A DNA stretch of 43,264 nt, from positions 1 through 43,264 of IMG/VR virus record IMGVR_UViG_3300025736_000059. One strand, given 5' to 3'. Below, piece after piece: positions 16,768-24,193 of the stretch. Position 1 is the first letter of the stretch; each line of letters begins with the position of its first letter. Below the pieces are notes generated by a model. The model did no database searches and had not been told where the DNA came from. It worked only from the letters and a program-made list of their open reading frames with translations. The position numbers and the translations under genes are program-made. This DNA is from a virus.

Positions 16768-17340
16768 TTAGATTCCTATAGCTAAATAAGTAAACTGACA
16801 CGTATCTAGATCGTTTTGATATCTCCTTGTTGCTACAACAGTAAAATTATCTGTGCCGCCATACCCTCTAAGCCTTATTTCTCTATTCATATTAGCGCCA
16901 TCTGTTCCATAAGGAGTTAACTGAACAGAATAGACTACTGTTGGGAATGGAGTAGCATAAGAAATTGTTCCAAGGCCAGTAGCAGTAGCTAATCCCCATT
17001 TCAATATTAAACCAGATGGTAATACTTCGTATCCAGGAGTAGCGTGTCCTACCGTAGACGGAGTTAAGTTAAATATTGTTCCACTGTTTTCTTTTCTAAG
17101 GTACAAGTTAGGCTCAGTAACATTATCTTTAATATACAACGCCATTTCATTAACCAAAGTAGCCTGGTCAACCTGCTCAGTAAGCTTGACCCATTTATGC
17201 TTACCTTGACCGTTAGCTGCGCCAAAGGTTTCGTGATCTACTGAAATAACAGTATTAATATCTAAGAAATTTTGTTTAATTTTAGGCTGACTTACTGAAA
17301 GAGTTTCATCAATAGTAAAAGGAACGTCGGAATATGCCAT
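16768..17340 (-). CDS. tail fibre-like protein with gp53-like C-terminal domain
   Basis: A 190-residue protein. The N-terminus (MAYSDVPFTIDETLSVSQPKIKQNFLDINTVISVDHETF) is helical and probably anchors to the tail. The C-terminal ~85 residues (GYEVLPSGLILKWGLATATG...ISYATPFPTVVYSVQLTPYG, ending FTYLAIGI) match the phage gp53-like fibre tip, in which LPSGLI.(Q/K)WG and a final (W/Y)LAIG are typical. It lies one base from the nozzle gene, suggesting a short appendage on the tail. The receptor is unknown. Confidence 0.65.
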   Translation of the reverse strand: MAYSDVPFTIDETLSVSQPKIKQNFLDINTVISVDHETFGAANGQGKHKWVKLTEQVDQATLVNEMALYIKDNVTEPNLYLRKENSGTIFNLTPSTVGHATPGYEVLPSGLILKWGLATATGLGTISYATPFPTVVYSVQLTPYGTDGANMNREIRLRGYGGTDNFTVVATRRYQNDLDTCQFTYLAIGI

Positions 17341-18285
17341 TTATTCTCCTCCTGAGTATATTGTAGGAACACGCTTTCTTGCATTTTGAACAATCTTGCG
17401 TCTCGTAATCAATACTTCTTGTTTTTTAAACTGAGGCATAAGTATTTGAACACCTTCAGTATCTAATCTATCCTGTAAAATCTTTATAGCTGCTCCATAT
17501 GATATGTATTCAGCCCATTCAGCTAGCTGTGGAAGACCAGTAGTAAGTTCTGTAGGCCTAATATTAACAGTAACTTCTACTCTGTATGTCATGTCAGGAA
17601 CAGGTCTTAATGTAAACTTGTCTTCAACAAATAAGATACTTGTGGGTTTACTTGCTACATAATTTACCGCTTGAATCCATACATATTCGCCAGAAGCAGG
17701 AGGTGTAGTGAATGTTATATCGTATACACCCGTTGTGTATGTAATATAACTAAAAGCGTCGACTGAACCAGTAAAGCCACCCGATCCGTTATCTACTAAA
17801 ACAAGAGGGAAACCTGCTGTATCTACCGTAGAAACTGTTACCTGATCTTTAAGGATAGGGTGTGCGTCAAGAGTACCAGTAAAAACTGTAGTAATACCAT
17901 TTCCTGTACCTATGTTTACCTTATAATTAGGTTTAGGATACATTGTATAAAATTCTTCAGTATCCTGGAAAAACTGTACTTCGCTTCCAGCCACATAAAT
18001 AGGGTCAATAACATTGGTGTATCTATTTTTAAAATTGTACAACGGAGCCGTAGTATCAATTGTATTTGTTTCATATATATCTACATTTGCTGACGTGAAA
18101 AAGGTTAGAACCTGTTCCAAGGAGTCTAGCTTCAATTGTGCAGGCATATCATAAAGCATAAAAGTATTAATATAGTTATCTATATCAGCATCTGATATCT
18201 GAGATGATGAAGGGTTTCTCGTAATACGTCTTATCCTTATTCTTATCTGCTCTAATGTAGATAATGTGTTATCTGGTGTAGGCAT
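17341..18285 (-). CDS. probable head-tail adaptor (neck) protein
   Basis: A 314-residue protein whose N-terminal helices (TLEQIRIRIRRITRNPSSSQISDADIDNYINTFMLYDMPAQL) resemble adaptor proteins that bind below the portal. A beta insertion follows (about 120-215, with TGVYDITFTTPPASGEYVWIQAVNY), then helices near EYISYGAAIKILQDRLDTEGVQ and a basic C-terminal tail. The order capsid, virion proteins, this gene, then tail is the usual neck position. Assigned from shape and synteny. Confidence 0.55.
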   Translation of the reverse strand: MPTPDNTLSTLEQIRIRIRRITRNPSSSQISDADIDNYINTFMLYDMPAQLKLDSLEQVLTFFTSANVDIYETNTIDTTAPLYNFKNRYTNVIDPIYVAGSEVQFFQDTEEFYTMYPKPNYKVNIGTGNGITTVFTGTLDAHPILKDQVTVSTVDTAGFPLVLVDNGSGGFTGSVDAFSYITYTTGVYDITFTTPPASGEYVWIQAVNYVASKPTSILFVEDKFTLRPVPDMTYRVEVTVNIRPTELTTGLPQLAEWAEYISYGAAIKILQDRLDTEGVQILMPQFKKQEVLITRRKIVQNARKRVPTIYSGGE

Positions 18286-18325
18286 AACATTTATCCTAAA
18301 ACTAATTATAAGTATTAAATAAGTT

Positions 18326-18721
18326 CTATCTTGATGAAGTAAATAATCTCGATGTATCTAAATCTTCATCTTCAAAAAACTCTAAACTTTCAAAATTGTA
18401 TCTTCTCTTAAACCTAGCAACACGTTCAAATGATTTACCATTCTCATCAGTAGCATATTCATGGATAGGAACCTTACCTGTTGTAGCTAAATGCTTAGCA
18501 ACACACTTAGGAAGAGTTCTGATCTCTCCATCTTTTATAGTATAAGTCTTTACACCATCTGCTTTGTATTTACGATATGAGAACGTCATTGTCCCACCAG
18601 GAACTTCGTCATAAACAAACTTACCTTTGACTAACTCGTTGTCTCGTTCCCTTCGCTGATTAAGTACTTGACTCTGTGATCTTACTGGAACACCAGTGTT
18701 AATAACTTTTGCTTGTGCCAT
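18326..18721 (-). CDS. conserved-type virion-associated hypothetical protein
   Basis: A 131-residue basic protein: VLNQRRERDNELVKGKFVYDEVPGGTMTFSYRKYKADGVKTYTIKDGEIRTLPKCVAKHLATTG and an acidic end FESLEFFEDEDLD. Proteins with the core LVKG.F.Y.EVPGG..F...DGE...LP..VAKHL are familiar beside N4-gp56-type capsid genes, usually with no assigned role. A strong hairpin precedes its transcript start. Probably a minor head or neck component. Confidence 0.6.
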   Translation of the reverse strand: MAQAKVINTGVPVRSQSQVLNQRRERDNELVKGKFVYDEVPGGTMTFSYRKYKADGVKTYTIKDGEIRTLPKCVAKHLATTGKVPIHEYATDENGKSFERVARFKRRYNFESLEFFEDEDLDTSRLFTSSR

Positions 18722-18766
18722 ATGGCCTCCTAAATATTAAAATAGTATAGTTTATGGCTGTCACTT

Positions 18767-18810
18767 TTAGCTTGTGGGCCCATAAATGCCCAAATAGGCC
18801 CACAAGCTAA
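18767..18810 (-). terminator. 14-bp perfect GC-rich hairpin downstream of the capsid genes
   Basis: TTAGCTTGTGGGCC (18767-18780) pairs perfectly with 18797-18810 across a 16-base loop that can itself pair GGGC with GCCC. It lies fourteen bases past the stop of the 326-residue virion gene. No U-run follows on the minus transcript (AAGTGACAG). It probably lowers read-through or protects the abundant capsid mRNA. Confidence 0.55.
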
Positions 18811-18823
18811 TTAGTTAGTAATA

Positions 18824-19804
18824 CTAGATAGTGTTAGTAACTAATTCTGATTTACCGGCATACCAAATGACGATATCGTCATTGTTTCCGCCAGGACCTG
18901 TTGTTCCACCAGCAAGTATTACACCAATAAAACCTTGGTTGTAAAATTTACCAGGTGCATCCATGTATGATGCATATCCAGAGTTCTCTCCAATAACGGT
19001 TACTGAAGGTGGTGTGAATGGAACTGCTGTATATACAGGGAAGTTGAATGCTGTAAATGCAGATGCATCAATATCAACAGTAAATGTATTTGGAGGTCCA
19101 GCTGTTACTGCCGTGATATTACCAGTCAAACCGTTAAGCTGAGTCATTCCACAAGTAGAAGGAATGTTAAACTTAACCTTTTGACCTACTGCATAACCAT
19201 GATCTACCAATGTTGTTACAACGCAAGGACTTGCAGCTGTAATGTTAGCGATATTTCTATTGCTAGGTGTAAACATTCTGTAGATTTCAAGGTTAGGAGC
19301 TACAGTTCTATAGTAACCAGCAGCACCTGCAACTCTACCAGGAGCTGTTGCTATGTTGTTAGATAGCTGGAAAGACGTATTAAGAGTTACTGTGTCTACA
19401 GAGAAATCTAAGCCATTAAGGTTGTTATGGTTTGTATTGTTCAATCTAACAATACCGCCAGCTAACAAGCCAGCTGTACTAGCTGTGCTGTAAAGTGGAT
19501 CTACAACGTTAGTACCAGCTGTTACTGCAGTGTTAGCACCTAATGCAAAAGATGAAGAATCTATTACATTAATAGAGTTAGCAGCAACGTTTGATGCCAT
19601 TGTTTGATCGCCAGCAGGACGGTATTTAATGATAGTATTGGTAGTCATACCTTTATACCATTCATACTCTACGCCGTAACCATTATTTGCGGCCGCATGC
19701 TGTGTATAGTTTATTATTTTAATATAATCAGCATCTGAGCGGATCTTTAAAGTGTGATCGAGACCATCAGATGTAAAATTTCCTTGTTGGAATATGTTGT
19801 TCAT
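18824..19804 (-). CDS. virion protein with FCCH-like beta domain, downstream of capsid
   Basis: A 326-residue protein. Residues about 183-262 (NIANITAASPCVVTTLVDHGYAVGQKVKF, then GMTQLNGLTGNITAV...NTFTVDIDASAFTAF) match a small beta domain common in phage structural proteins and often labelled ubiquitin-activating-enzyme FCCH-like. A weaker copy lies at about 113-150 (GIVRLNNTNHNNLNGLDFSVDTV). The ends look like capsid-associated sequence. It follows the capsid gene by 14 bp, so a head decoration or minor capsid role is likely but unproven. Confidence 0.6.
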   Translation of the reverse strand: MNNIFQQGNFTSDGLDHTLKIRSDADYIKIINYTQHAAANNGYGVEYEWYKGMTTNTIIKYRPAGDQTMASNVAANSINVIDSSSFALGANTAVTAGTNVVDPLYSTASTAGLLAGGIVRLNNTNHNNLNGLDFSVDTVTLNTSFQLSNNIATAPGRVAGAAGYYRTVAPNLEIYRMFTPSNRNIANITAASPCVVTTLVDHGYAVGQKVKFNIPSTCGMTQLNGLTGNITAVTAGPPNTFTVDIDASAFTAFNFPVYTAVPFTPPSVTVIGENSGYASYMDAPGKFYNQGFIGVILAGGTTGPGGNNDDIVIWYAGKSELVTNTI

Positions 19805-19818
19805 AATTTCTCCCTTAA

Positions 19819-20766
19819 TTATACTGTTGATTTAAGATTACAAATCCATGCATCATTAGTAATAGCTTGGCCATGAGACATCTTCCAACCACCTGTTGAA
19901 TTCAACTCAAGAGGTCCACCAGCTTCTCTGGTACTATGATAAAGAAACTTTGCATTGCTAGATTCTAAACCAATTGTTGTATATGCTTCCATGCCAGCAA
20001 TAAGGGTATTATAAACATCGTTACCTAATGCAGATGCTGTAGTTGATACTGAACCACGAGAAGATAGTAAGAATCTTACACGCCCTACAGTTCCCCACTC
20101 TGCTTGATCAATCATTCCCTTAGAACCATATTCATGTGTTCCTAGAAAACCATTGATGTTTTCTAATGTAGAAGACAAGTTGGTGTTTCCCATTCCAATA
20201 TATGCATTTGGGACAGGCGCTGTTCCAAATTTGTTAGAAGCTTCTAGTGAGCTAGCTACGGTCTTAGCGTCATGATTCAACAATGATTTAACACAATCTT
20301 GAATATCTGAAAGTGTAATTTCAGTTGGAGAATCGCCAGAAACACCACCAACAGCAAATATCGTAAATGCTGTAGTAGCTAATAGATCTCTAATAAGATC
20401 ATCTTCCGTTTGCCTCATTGAGCGTCCAAGTAACTTAGCTCTTTGATTCAATACTGGAGACTGTGACGTTAGATCGACTTGTTCATTTATTTCTGTCCAT
20501 GTGCCGTAAAAGTTAATCTTTGCATCAACGAAAATAGAAGACATTGATTTTGATGGTGGTGTTACGCCTGTATTCCCTAGAGGAACAGTAGCGCTACCAA
20601 TATCATCATATCTTTCCATACGAATAGTATCACCACTTCTTGAAGCTAAGTTCTTCTTCATAGCAGCTTTGGAATGGATAAGATTAGGCTCTTCCATACT
20701 AAGAAGAATTCTATCGTAATAGACCTGTACTGGTTGAGGTAAAGTTGTTGTTGTTACTCTTGCCAT
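19819..20766 (-). CDS. major capsid protein, N4-gp56 family
   Basis: A 315-residue protein with the family's hallmarks: an early LPQPVQVYYDRILL, GDTIRMERYDDIGSATVPLGN.GVTPPSKS, then FYGTWTEINEQVDLTSQSPVLNQRAKLLGRSMRQTEDDLIRDLL, and a late region with INGFLGTHEYG and ATTIGLESS-like TTIGLESSNAKF. Length fits the HK97-fold N4-gp56 group. It is preceded by a long untranslated structured leader and AAGGA before ATG, consistent with heavy, possibly regulated expression. Scaffold lies upstream across the accessory island. Confidence 0.85.
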   Translation of the reverse strand: MARVTTTTLPQPVQVYYDRILLSMEEPNLIHSKAAMKKNLASRSGDTIRMERYDDIGSATVPLGNTGVTPPSKSMSSIFVDAKINFYGTWTEINEQVDLTSQSPVLNQRAKLLGRSMRQTEDDLIRDLLATTAFTIFAVGGVSGDSPTEITLSDIQDCVKSLLNHDAKTVASSLEASNKFGTAPVPNAYIGMGNTNLSSTLENINGFLGTHEYGSKGMIDQAEWGTVGRVRFLLSSRGSVSTTASALGNDVYNTLIAGMEAYTTIGLESSNAKFLYHSTREAGGPLELNSTGGWKMSHGQAITNDAWICNLKSTV

Positions 20767-20814
20767 AAGATTTCCTTAAGTAATAATCCATAAAATTATA
20801 AATTACAGCTTAAG

Positions 20815-21053
20815 TCGGACGAGGCTCGTACAGATATAAACACAAATCTATATCCATTACAGTCCTGAACTTGCGAGGTCCTGTGAGATAAGAAATCTCT
20901 AACGCGAAACTATAAGAGCATATGTTGAAAACTTCTTGGCTTGCGAGACCTAGAAGATTCCCGAGTCTTAACTCAATGGTCAAGATTCAAGAATCCTCTT
21001 ACACAGTATCTGGATTGCGAAGTCCATTACGCAGCATTCAACATACTTTCGTA
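20815..21053 (-). ncRNA. candidate structured RNA / capsid gene leader
   Basis: About 240 nt without a gene, 49 bp upstream of the capsid start. On the minus strand three hairpins show nearly the same loop: 4-bp stem with CUCGCAA (20867-20881), 3-bp stem with CUCGCAA (20938-20950) and 4-bp stem with CUUCGCAA (21011-21026). A 9-bp long-range pairing (20921-20929 with 21037-21045) encloses two of them. Nested inside are 20952-20960 with 20991-20999 (one G-U) and 20966-20972 with 20979-20985 (one G-U). Further stems are at 20885-20899 and 20833-20854. I recognise no named RNA class. It could be a leader, riboregulator or processed ncRNA. Confidence 0.6.
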
Positions 21054-21106
21054 TAGTCAGCTAAGTATAACAAACAGAACTATAAATAAACAAATTTGAT
21101 TTTAAA

Positions 21107-21541
21107 TTACTTCTTACTTGAGATAATCCTAGAAGCTAATAATGTTGCTAAAAATGGAATACCATAATTAATTATCTTATCAATGAATCCATTAAATGTA
21201 ATAAACAAATACTTCTTAGGATTAGTACCTATCGCTTCTAAATTAGCAGACGACCTACCATAAGCTTCCTGGATCTTATAACACTCCTTAGCATAACCAA
21301 CTAAGTTAACACCCTTTTCAATAGTTATCCTTGCTGGACTGTAATTATAATACTTACAATAAAATATTATTAATGGAGATGCTAGTACAAGAGCCTTTAT
21401 TGCACCCTTAGTAGTCAAGATATCATTTAACACATTATTCATGCCCTTAACAACCCTGATTATTCTGCTTTTAGGCTCAACCTTGTTATTAGAAAAACAA
21501 GTACTAAAACATAATAATAAAATAAAAACGATCTTTTTCAT
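21107..21541 (-). CDS. membrane/secreted accessory protein
   Basis: A 144-residue protein with an N-terminal signal-like helix (MKKIVFILLLCFSTCFS), hydrophobic segments at about 45-63 (ALVLASPLIIFYCKYY) and near the C-terminus (YGIPFLATLLASRII), and a basic end SSKK. It is transcribed with the late strand but separated from scaffold and capsid by the island. It diverges from the 233-residue plus-strand gene. Possibly a superinfection-exclusion or host-envelope modifier (inference); no family recognised. Confidence 0.55.
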   Translation of the reverse strand: MKKIVFILLLCFSTCFSNNKVEPKSRIIRVVKGMNNVLNDILTTKGAIKALVLASPLIIFYCKYYNYSPARITIEKGVNLVGYAKECYKIQEAYGRSSANLEAIGTNPKKYLFITFNGFIDKIINYGIPFLATLLASRIISSKK

Positions 21542-21630
21542 GAATGCCCCTAAACATAATTAAATAAACTATATTCCCCTATACATAGCTTACCAAACTA
21601 TATCTAAGATGTAAAACATTGATATTTATA

Positions 21631-21711
21631 TTGTCAATACTTTTTTAACATGGTACTTTTTCCTATTATTATTAAAGTACTACTAATTTTTAATAGGAGT
21701 AATCAATGTAA
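21631..21711 (+). promoter_or_regulatory. candidate promoter, inverted repeat and start-stop mini-ORF
   Basis: TTGTCA (21631) with TACTTT (21654) at a 17-bp spacing, or TTAACA (21645) with TATTAT (21667) at 16 bp. CCTATTA (21662-21668) pairs with TAATAGG (21691-21697) over the second -10. AGGAG (21695-21699) is followed by ATG-TAA (21706-21711), a start directly followed by a stop, upstream of the real start at 21774. The arrangement suggests control of the 233-residue gene. Confidence 0.35.
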
Positions 21712-21773
21712 TAGAAAATATTAAATACAGTTAGAGAAAAATATAGTTCAATATAAATAAGAAAGAGAATTCA

Positions 21774-22475
21774 ATGATTAAAAAAACATTAGCAACATTT
21801 ATGACGATTGCTACATTAGTAACTGCTAATTTAAAGTCAATACAAATAGATAGAAATAATCTATTTGTTCCTCATGCACTAGGTGTAATAAAAGTATCAC
21901 ATAATAATAATGGTTTCAGTATATTAAAAGATAATGAAATCTATAGAGTCCAAAACTGTTTCGTTGATGAAGTAATAAGAAACATAACCAGTAAGCAGTT
22001 AAATTATTTCTTGGGAAATGTTAGAAATGTAATGATATCTGGTGGGTATATAGAGCTTAGAAGAGTTTTCATACACTCAGATATAGAAAAAATAAGCAAC
22101 TTAGGCACATTTACACAGCTATCAGATGAAGAAAGCGAAGACATAGCTAGGCAGCTTAGTTGCTCAACAAACTATTTAACCGTCTCACAACTAGATGATG
22201 GTGAATATGTCATACATGCTAAACAAAGACTAAATGGCGGTGGACCTGTCGCAGCTGTAGCTGGATTTTGGTTCGCAAAAGGATCAATATATGTAATATC
22301 TTATGGATTCTCCTCTTTGGTAGCTGTGGCCGTTACAGCAGCTACATTAAATCCAGGAGCTGGAGCTACTGCTGGAGCCCTAACAATGCAAGCGTTAGCA
22401 GTTCCAACAGAAGCGGTAAGTAATGCAGCAGGTGCAGTTTTTGCTACAGCCTTCGCAGCAACTCCAACTCCTTAA
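21774..22475 (+). CDS. secreted/membrane accessory protein with Gly/Ala-rich end
   Basis: A 233-residue protein. A signal peptide is likely at 1-19 (MIKKTLATFMTIATLVTANL). Residues 20-150 form a mixed domain with C62 and C130, the pattern FVDEVIRNITSKQLNYFL and GGYIELRR. RLNGGGPVAAVAGFW at about 152-166 is followed by hydrophobic Ala/Gly-rich segments to the end (ISYGFSSLVAVAVTAATLNPGAGATAGAL), probably membrane-inserting. It runs against the flanking late genes with its own promoter, as a moron would. It resembles a small pore-former or exported toxin in layout only; function unknown. Confidence 0.6.
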   Translation: MIKKTLATFMTIATLVTANLKSIQIDRNNLFVPHALGVIKVSHNNNGFSILKDNEIYRVQNCFVDEVIRNITSKQLNYFLGNVRNVMISGGYIELRRVFIHSDIEKISNLGTFTQLSDEESEDIARQLSCSTNYLTVSQLDDGEYVIHAKQRLNGGGPVAAVAGFWFAKGSIYVISYGFSSLVAVAVTAATLNPGAGATAGALTMQALAVPTEAVSNAAGAVFATAFAATPTP

Positions 22476-22490
22476 AGAATAGAATACAAA

Positions 22491-22589
22491 ATGACCGCTT
22501 TACATTCAGCTTATTTAGTTATCTTTTTTATGTTAGGTATGGTTAGTGGAGATATCATATTTTTTATATATAAAAAGGTAACAAATTGA
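22491..22589 (+). CDS. tiny single-span membrane protein (32 residues)
   Basis: MTALHSAYLVIFFMLGMVSG continues into DIIFFIYKKVTN: one hydrophobic helix with a basic C-terminus. The start lies fifteen bases past the 233-residue gene, and the stop overlaps the next start (TTGA). Short length lowers confidence, but the coupled layout with another small membrane ORF supports reality. Confidence 0.4.
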   Translation: MTALHSAYLVIFFMLGMVSGDIIFFIYKKVTN

Positions 22590-22687
22590 AAGAAGAATTT
22601 ATTTATTATCTTGTTGGTATATTCTCTAGTTTTCTTGGAAGACTTAGTGGTTATGTATTCAATAATCTAATTAATAAAAACAAATAA
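22586..22687 (+). CDS. tiny membrane protein (33 residues, TTG start)
   Basis: From TTG at 22586: a short acidic start, then hydrophobic YYLVGIFSSFLGRLSGYVF and a polar NNLINKNK end. AAAAGG lies about nine bases before TTG, and the start overlaps the preceding stop by four bases. A strong hairpin follows nineteen bases after its stop, marking the end of this plus-strand unit. Confidence 0.35.
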   Translation: MKEEFIYYLVGIFSSFLGRLSGYVFNNLINKNK

Positions 22688-22706
22688 TTGTTTCTTTTAA
22701 GGACTA

Positions 22707-22744
22707 ATTACACGCCTGTTTTGTAGGCATCGCAGGCGTGTAAT
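22707..22744. terminator. 12-bp perfect hairpin between convergent units
   Basis: ATTACACGCCTG (22707-22718) pairs perfectly with CAGGCGTGTAAT (22733-22744), loop fourteen bases. It lies between the plus-strand island and the convergent scaffold gene's stop at 22770, where a two-way terminator is expected. U-tracts are absent on both sides. Confidence 0.55.
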
Positions 22745-22769
22745 ATAAAAGAAGAGAAGAGAAATACTT

Positions 22770-23510
22770 CTAACCCATTGCTCGTTCAGTAGCAATTCTT
22801 ATAATTTCATCTCTTACCGATTTATCTTTAAGATCAGAATAATCAGAAGCGTGACTTAGATCAGATTGACTCTTAACAGCGCTAGTAGGTCTTGGCTTAG
22901 CGATGTTATCTTCAACCCGCTGCTTCTTAATTTCATAGTCTTCAGAAATATGTAAGCCAAACTTCTTTATTATGTTATACGCTGATACTCCAGTTGTATA
23001 GATATCTCTAGACTGTTCTAATGTTGCTGCTATCTCTGGAAATCTATTTTTAAGGATAGATATACTCTCACCATTAACAATCTTCCCAAAGTCTGGATAC
23101 TGTGTCTGTAACTTCATCCTAGAGTTATTAGCAGCCATCTCAGACATATAACTCTTGATTTGTTTTATTTCTTTTACTTGAGGATCTTCAAAATCATCAA
23201 GATCATTTTCTACTGGCTTATTCTTAGCAGCTTCTAATACCTGTATTCTTGCAAGGTACTCATCACGCTCACGTTGGAACTGATTCCTAGATGCTCGTAA
23301 TGCTTTAATGTTTTCCTGTTTTTCTATTTGTTTAGCTTCTTTTCTACTAATATTACTATCTTCTTTAATATCTGAATTATCTTCTCCTTTATGTGAACTA
23401 TCGTCGCCACTAAGAATTATATTATCTGATTCTTGTAATTCATTAGCTTTGACCTCTTCGTTTTGAACTTCAGTTTCTATAACAGCATCCTGTATTATTT
23501 CTTCTGACAT
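22770..23510 (-). CDS. probable capsid scaffolding protein
   Basis: A 246-residue protein. The N-terminus is strongly acidic (EEIIQDAVIETEVQNEEVKANELQE, DDSSHKGEDNSDIKED). A charged coiled coil follows at about 55-95 (SRKEAKQIEKQENIKALRASRNQFQRERDEYLARIQVLEAA). After it come helical regions with DFGKIVNGESI and a basic Ser-rich tail (KPRPTSAVKSQSDLSHASDYSDLKDKS). This layout and the place between portal and capsid genes are those of podovirus scaffolds, which guide capsid assembly and then leave. Assigned by architecture and synteny. Confidence 0.7.
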   Translation of the reverse strand: MSEEIIQDAVIETEVQNEEVKANELQESDNIILSGDDSSHKGEDNSDIKEDSNISRKEAKQIEKQENIKALRASRNQFQRERDEYLARIQVLEAAKNKPVENDLDDFEDPQVKEIKQIKSYMSEMAANNSRMKLQTQYPDFGKIVNGESISILKNRFPEIAATLEQSRDIYTTGVSAYNIIKKFGLHISEDYEIKKQRVEDNIAKPRPTSAVKSQSDLSHASDYSDLKDKSVRDEIIRIATERAMG

Positions 23511-23517
23511 GTTGCTC

Positions 23518-24027
23518 CTAAAAATTTTCTTTTAAATGATTATCATTTAAATGCTCTTCATTTAGTTCTATAGCTTTAACATAGAGCCTACCAGTTACAT
23601 AATCTATCACAAAAGGTAATAACGGATCATTTACCATATTTAAGTCATGTCTTTGTTTAAACATATCTTTACATAATTGTTTAGATGGAATCATCCATAA
23701 AAAGGTTAAAACTTCATCCTTGGAGTTAAACTTATATACAGCCTGTTCATAACTTGGAGTTGGGCATGACTGCCTAGCATAGAAAAAATTACGTAAAACC
23801 TTACTTATAAGTCTTTCTCTTTTAGTAAGTACAACAACATAAAAAGTATCAGTATACTTCTTCTTACCATCTATAGCCGTATCCTTAAGGGTATCCATAT
23901 ACCCCTTATTCATCTCTTTAGAAAGCTCTCTAACCTCAACAGTGTCATTATTAATCTTCTCAGATGCCTTAAGACACTGCTTGCCTATATCGTTATACTC
24001 ACTAGGAGCTTCAATCTTCTTTTTCAC
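23518..24027 (-). CDS. conserved-type hypothetical between portal and scaffold
   Basis: A 169-residue protein starting at GTG 24027, with GAGGG six to seven bases before it. Core: YTDTFYVVVLTKRERLISKVLRNFFYARQSCPTPSYEQAVYKF, then EVLTFLWMIPSKQLCKDM and LLPFVIDYVTGRLYVKAIELN. Proteins with TDTF.VVVLTKRERL...VLRN.F.ARQSCPTP are familiar at this position in N4-gp56/P22-portal phages, without a known job. Probably a head-assembly helper. Confidence 0.65.
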   Translation of the reverse strand: MKKKIEAPSEYNDIGKQCLKASEKINNDTVEVRELSKEMNKGYMDTLKDTAIDGKKKYTDTFYVVVLTKRERLISKVLRNFFYARQSCPTPSYEQAVYKFNSKDEVLTFLWMIPSKQLCKDMFKQRHDLNMVNDPLLPFVIDYVTGRLYVKAIELNEEHLNDNHLKENF

Positions 24028-24036
24028 TATGCCCTC

Positions 24037-24183
24037 TTATTTCTTTTTATTTTTCCAAGGCTTATCCTTTTTCTTATCTTTTTTAGGCTTCTTCTTATCA
24101 GTATTAATACCCATAACGCTATCAAAAACATCTCTTGGTTTTCCCTTGGGTTTCACGGCAGCTGGACTCAAAAACATCTTCAT
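24037..24183 (-). CDS. very small lysine-rich protein after the portal gene
   Basis: 48 residues from ATG 24183, preceded by AAAGGAG at ideal spacing. It opens MKMFLSPAAVKPKGKPRDVF and ends in a Lys/Asp-rich tail (KKKPKKDKKKDKPWKNKKK). The frame stays open upstream to 24330, but that part lies inside the portal gene and has no ribosome site, so the short form is chosen. The basic tail could bind DNA or the portal ring. Confidence 0.55.
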   Translation of the reverse strand: MKMFLSPAAVKPKGKPRDVFDSVMGINTDKKKPKKDKKKDKPWKNKKK

Positions 24184-24193
24184 AGCTACTCCT

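Noticed and set aside
21042-21053. GNRA hairpin ATAC-GAAA-GTAT as part of the same RNA fold
   Set aside because: It competes for bases with the 9-bp closing stem of the capsid leader; it could be an alternative state but was not counted.
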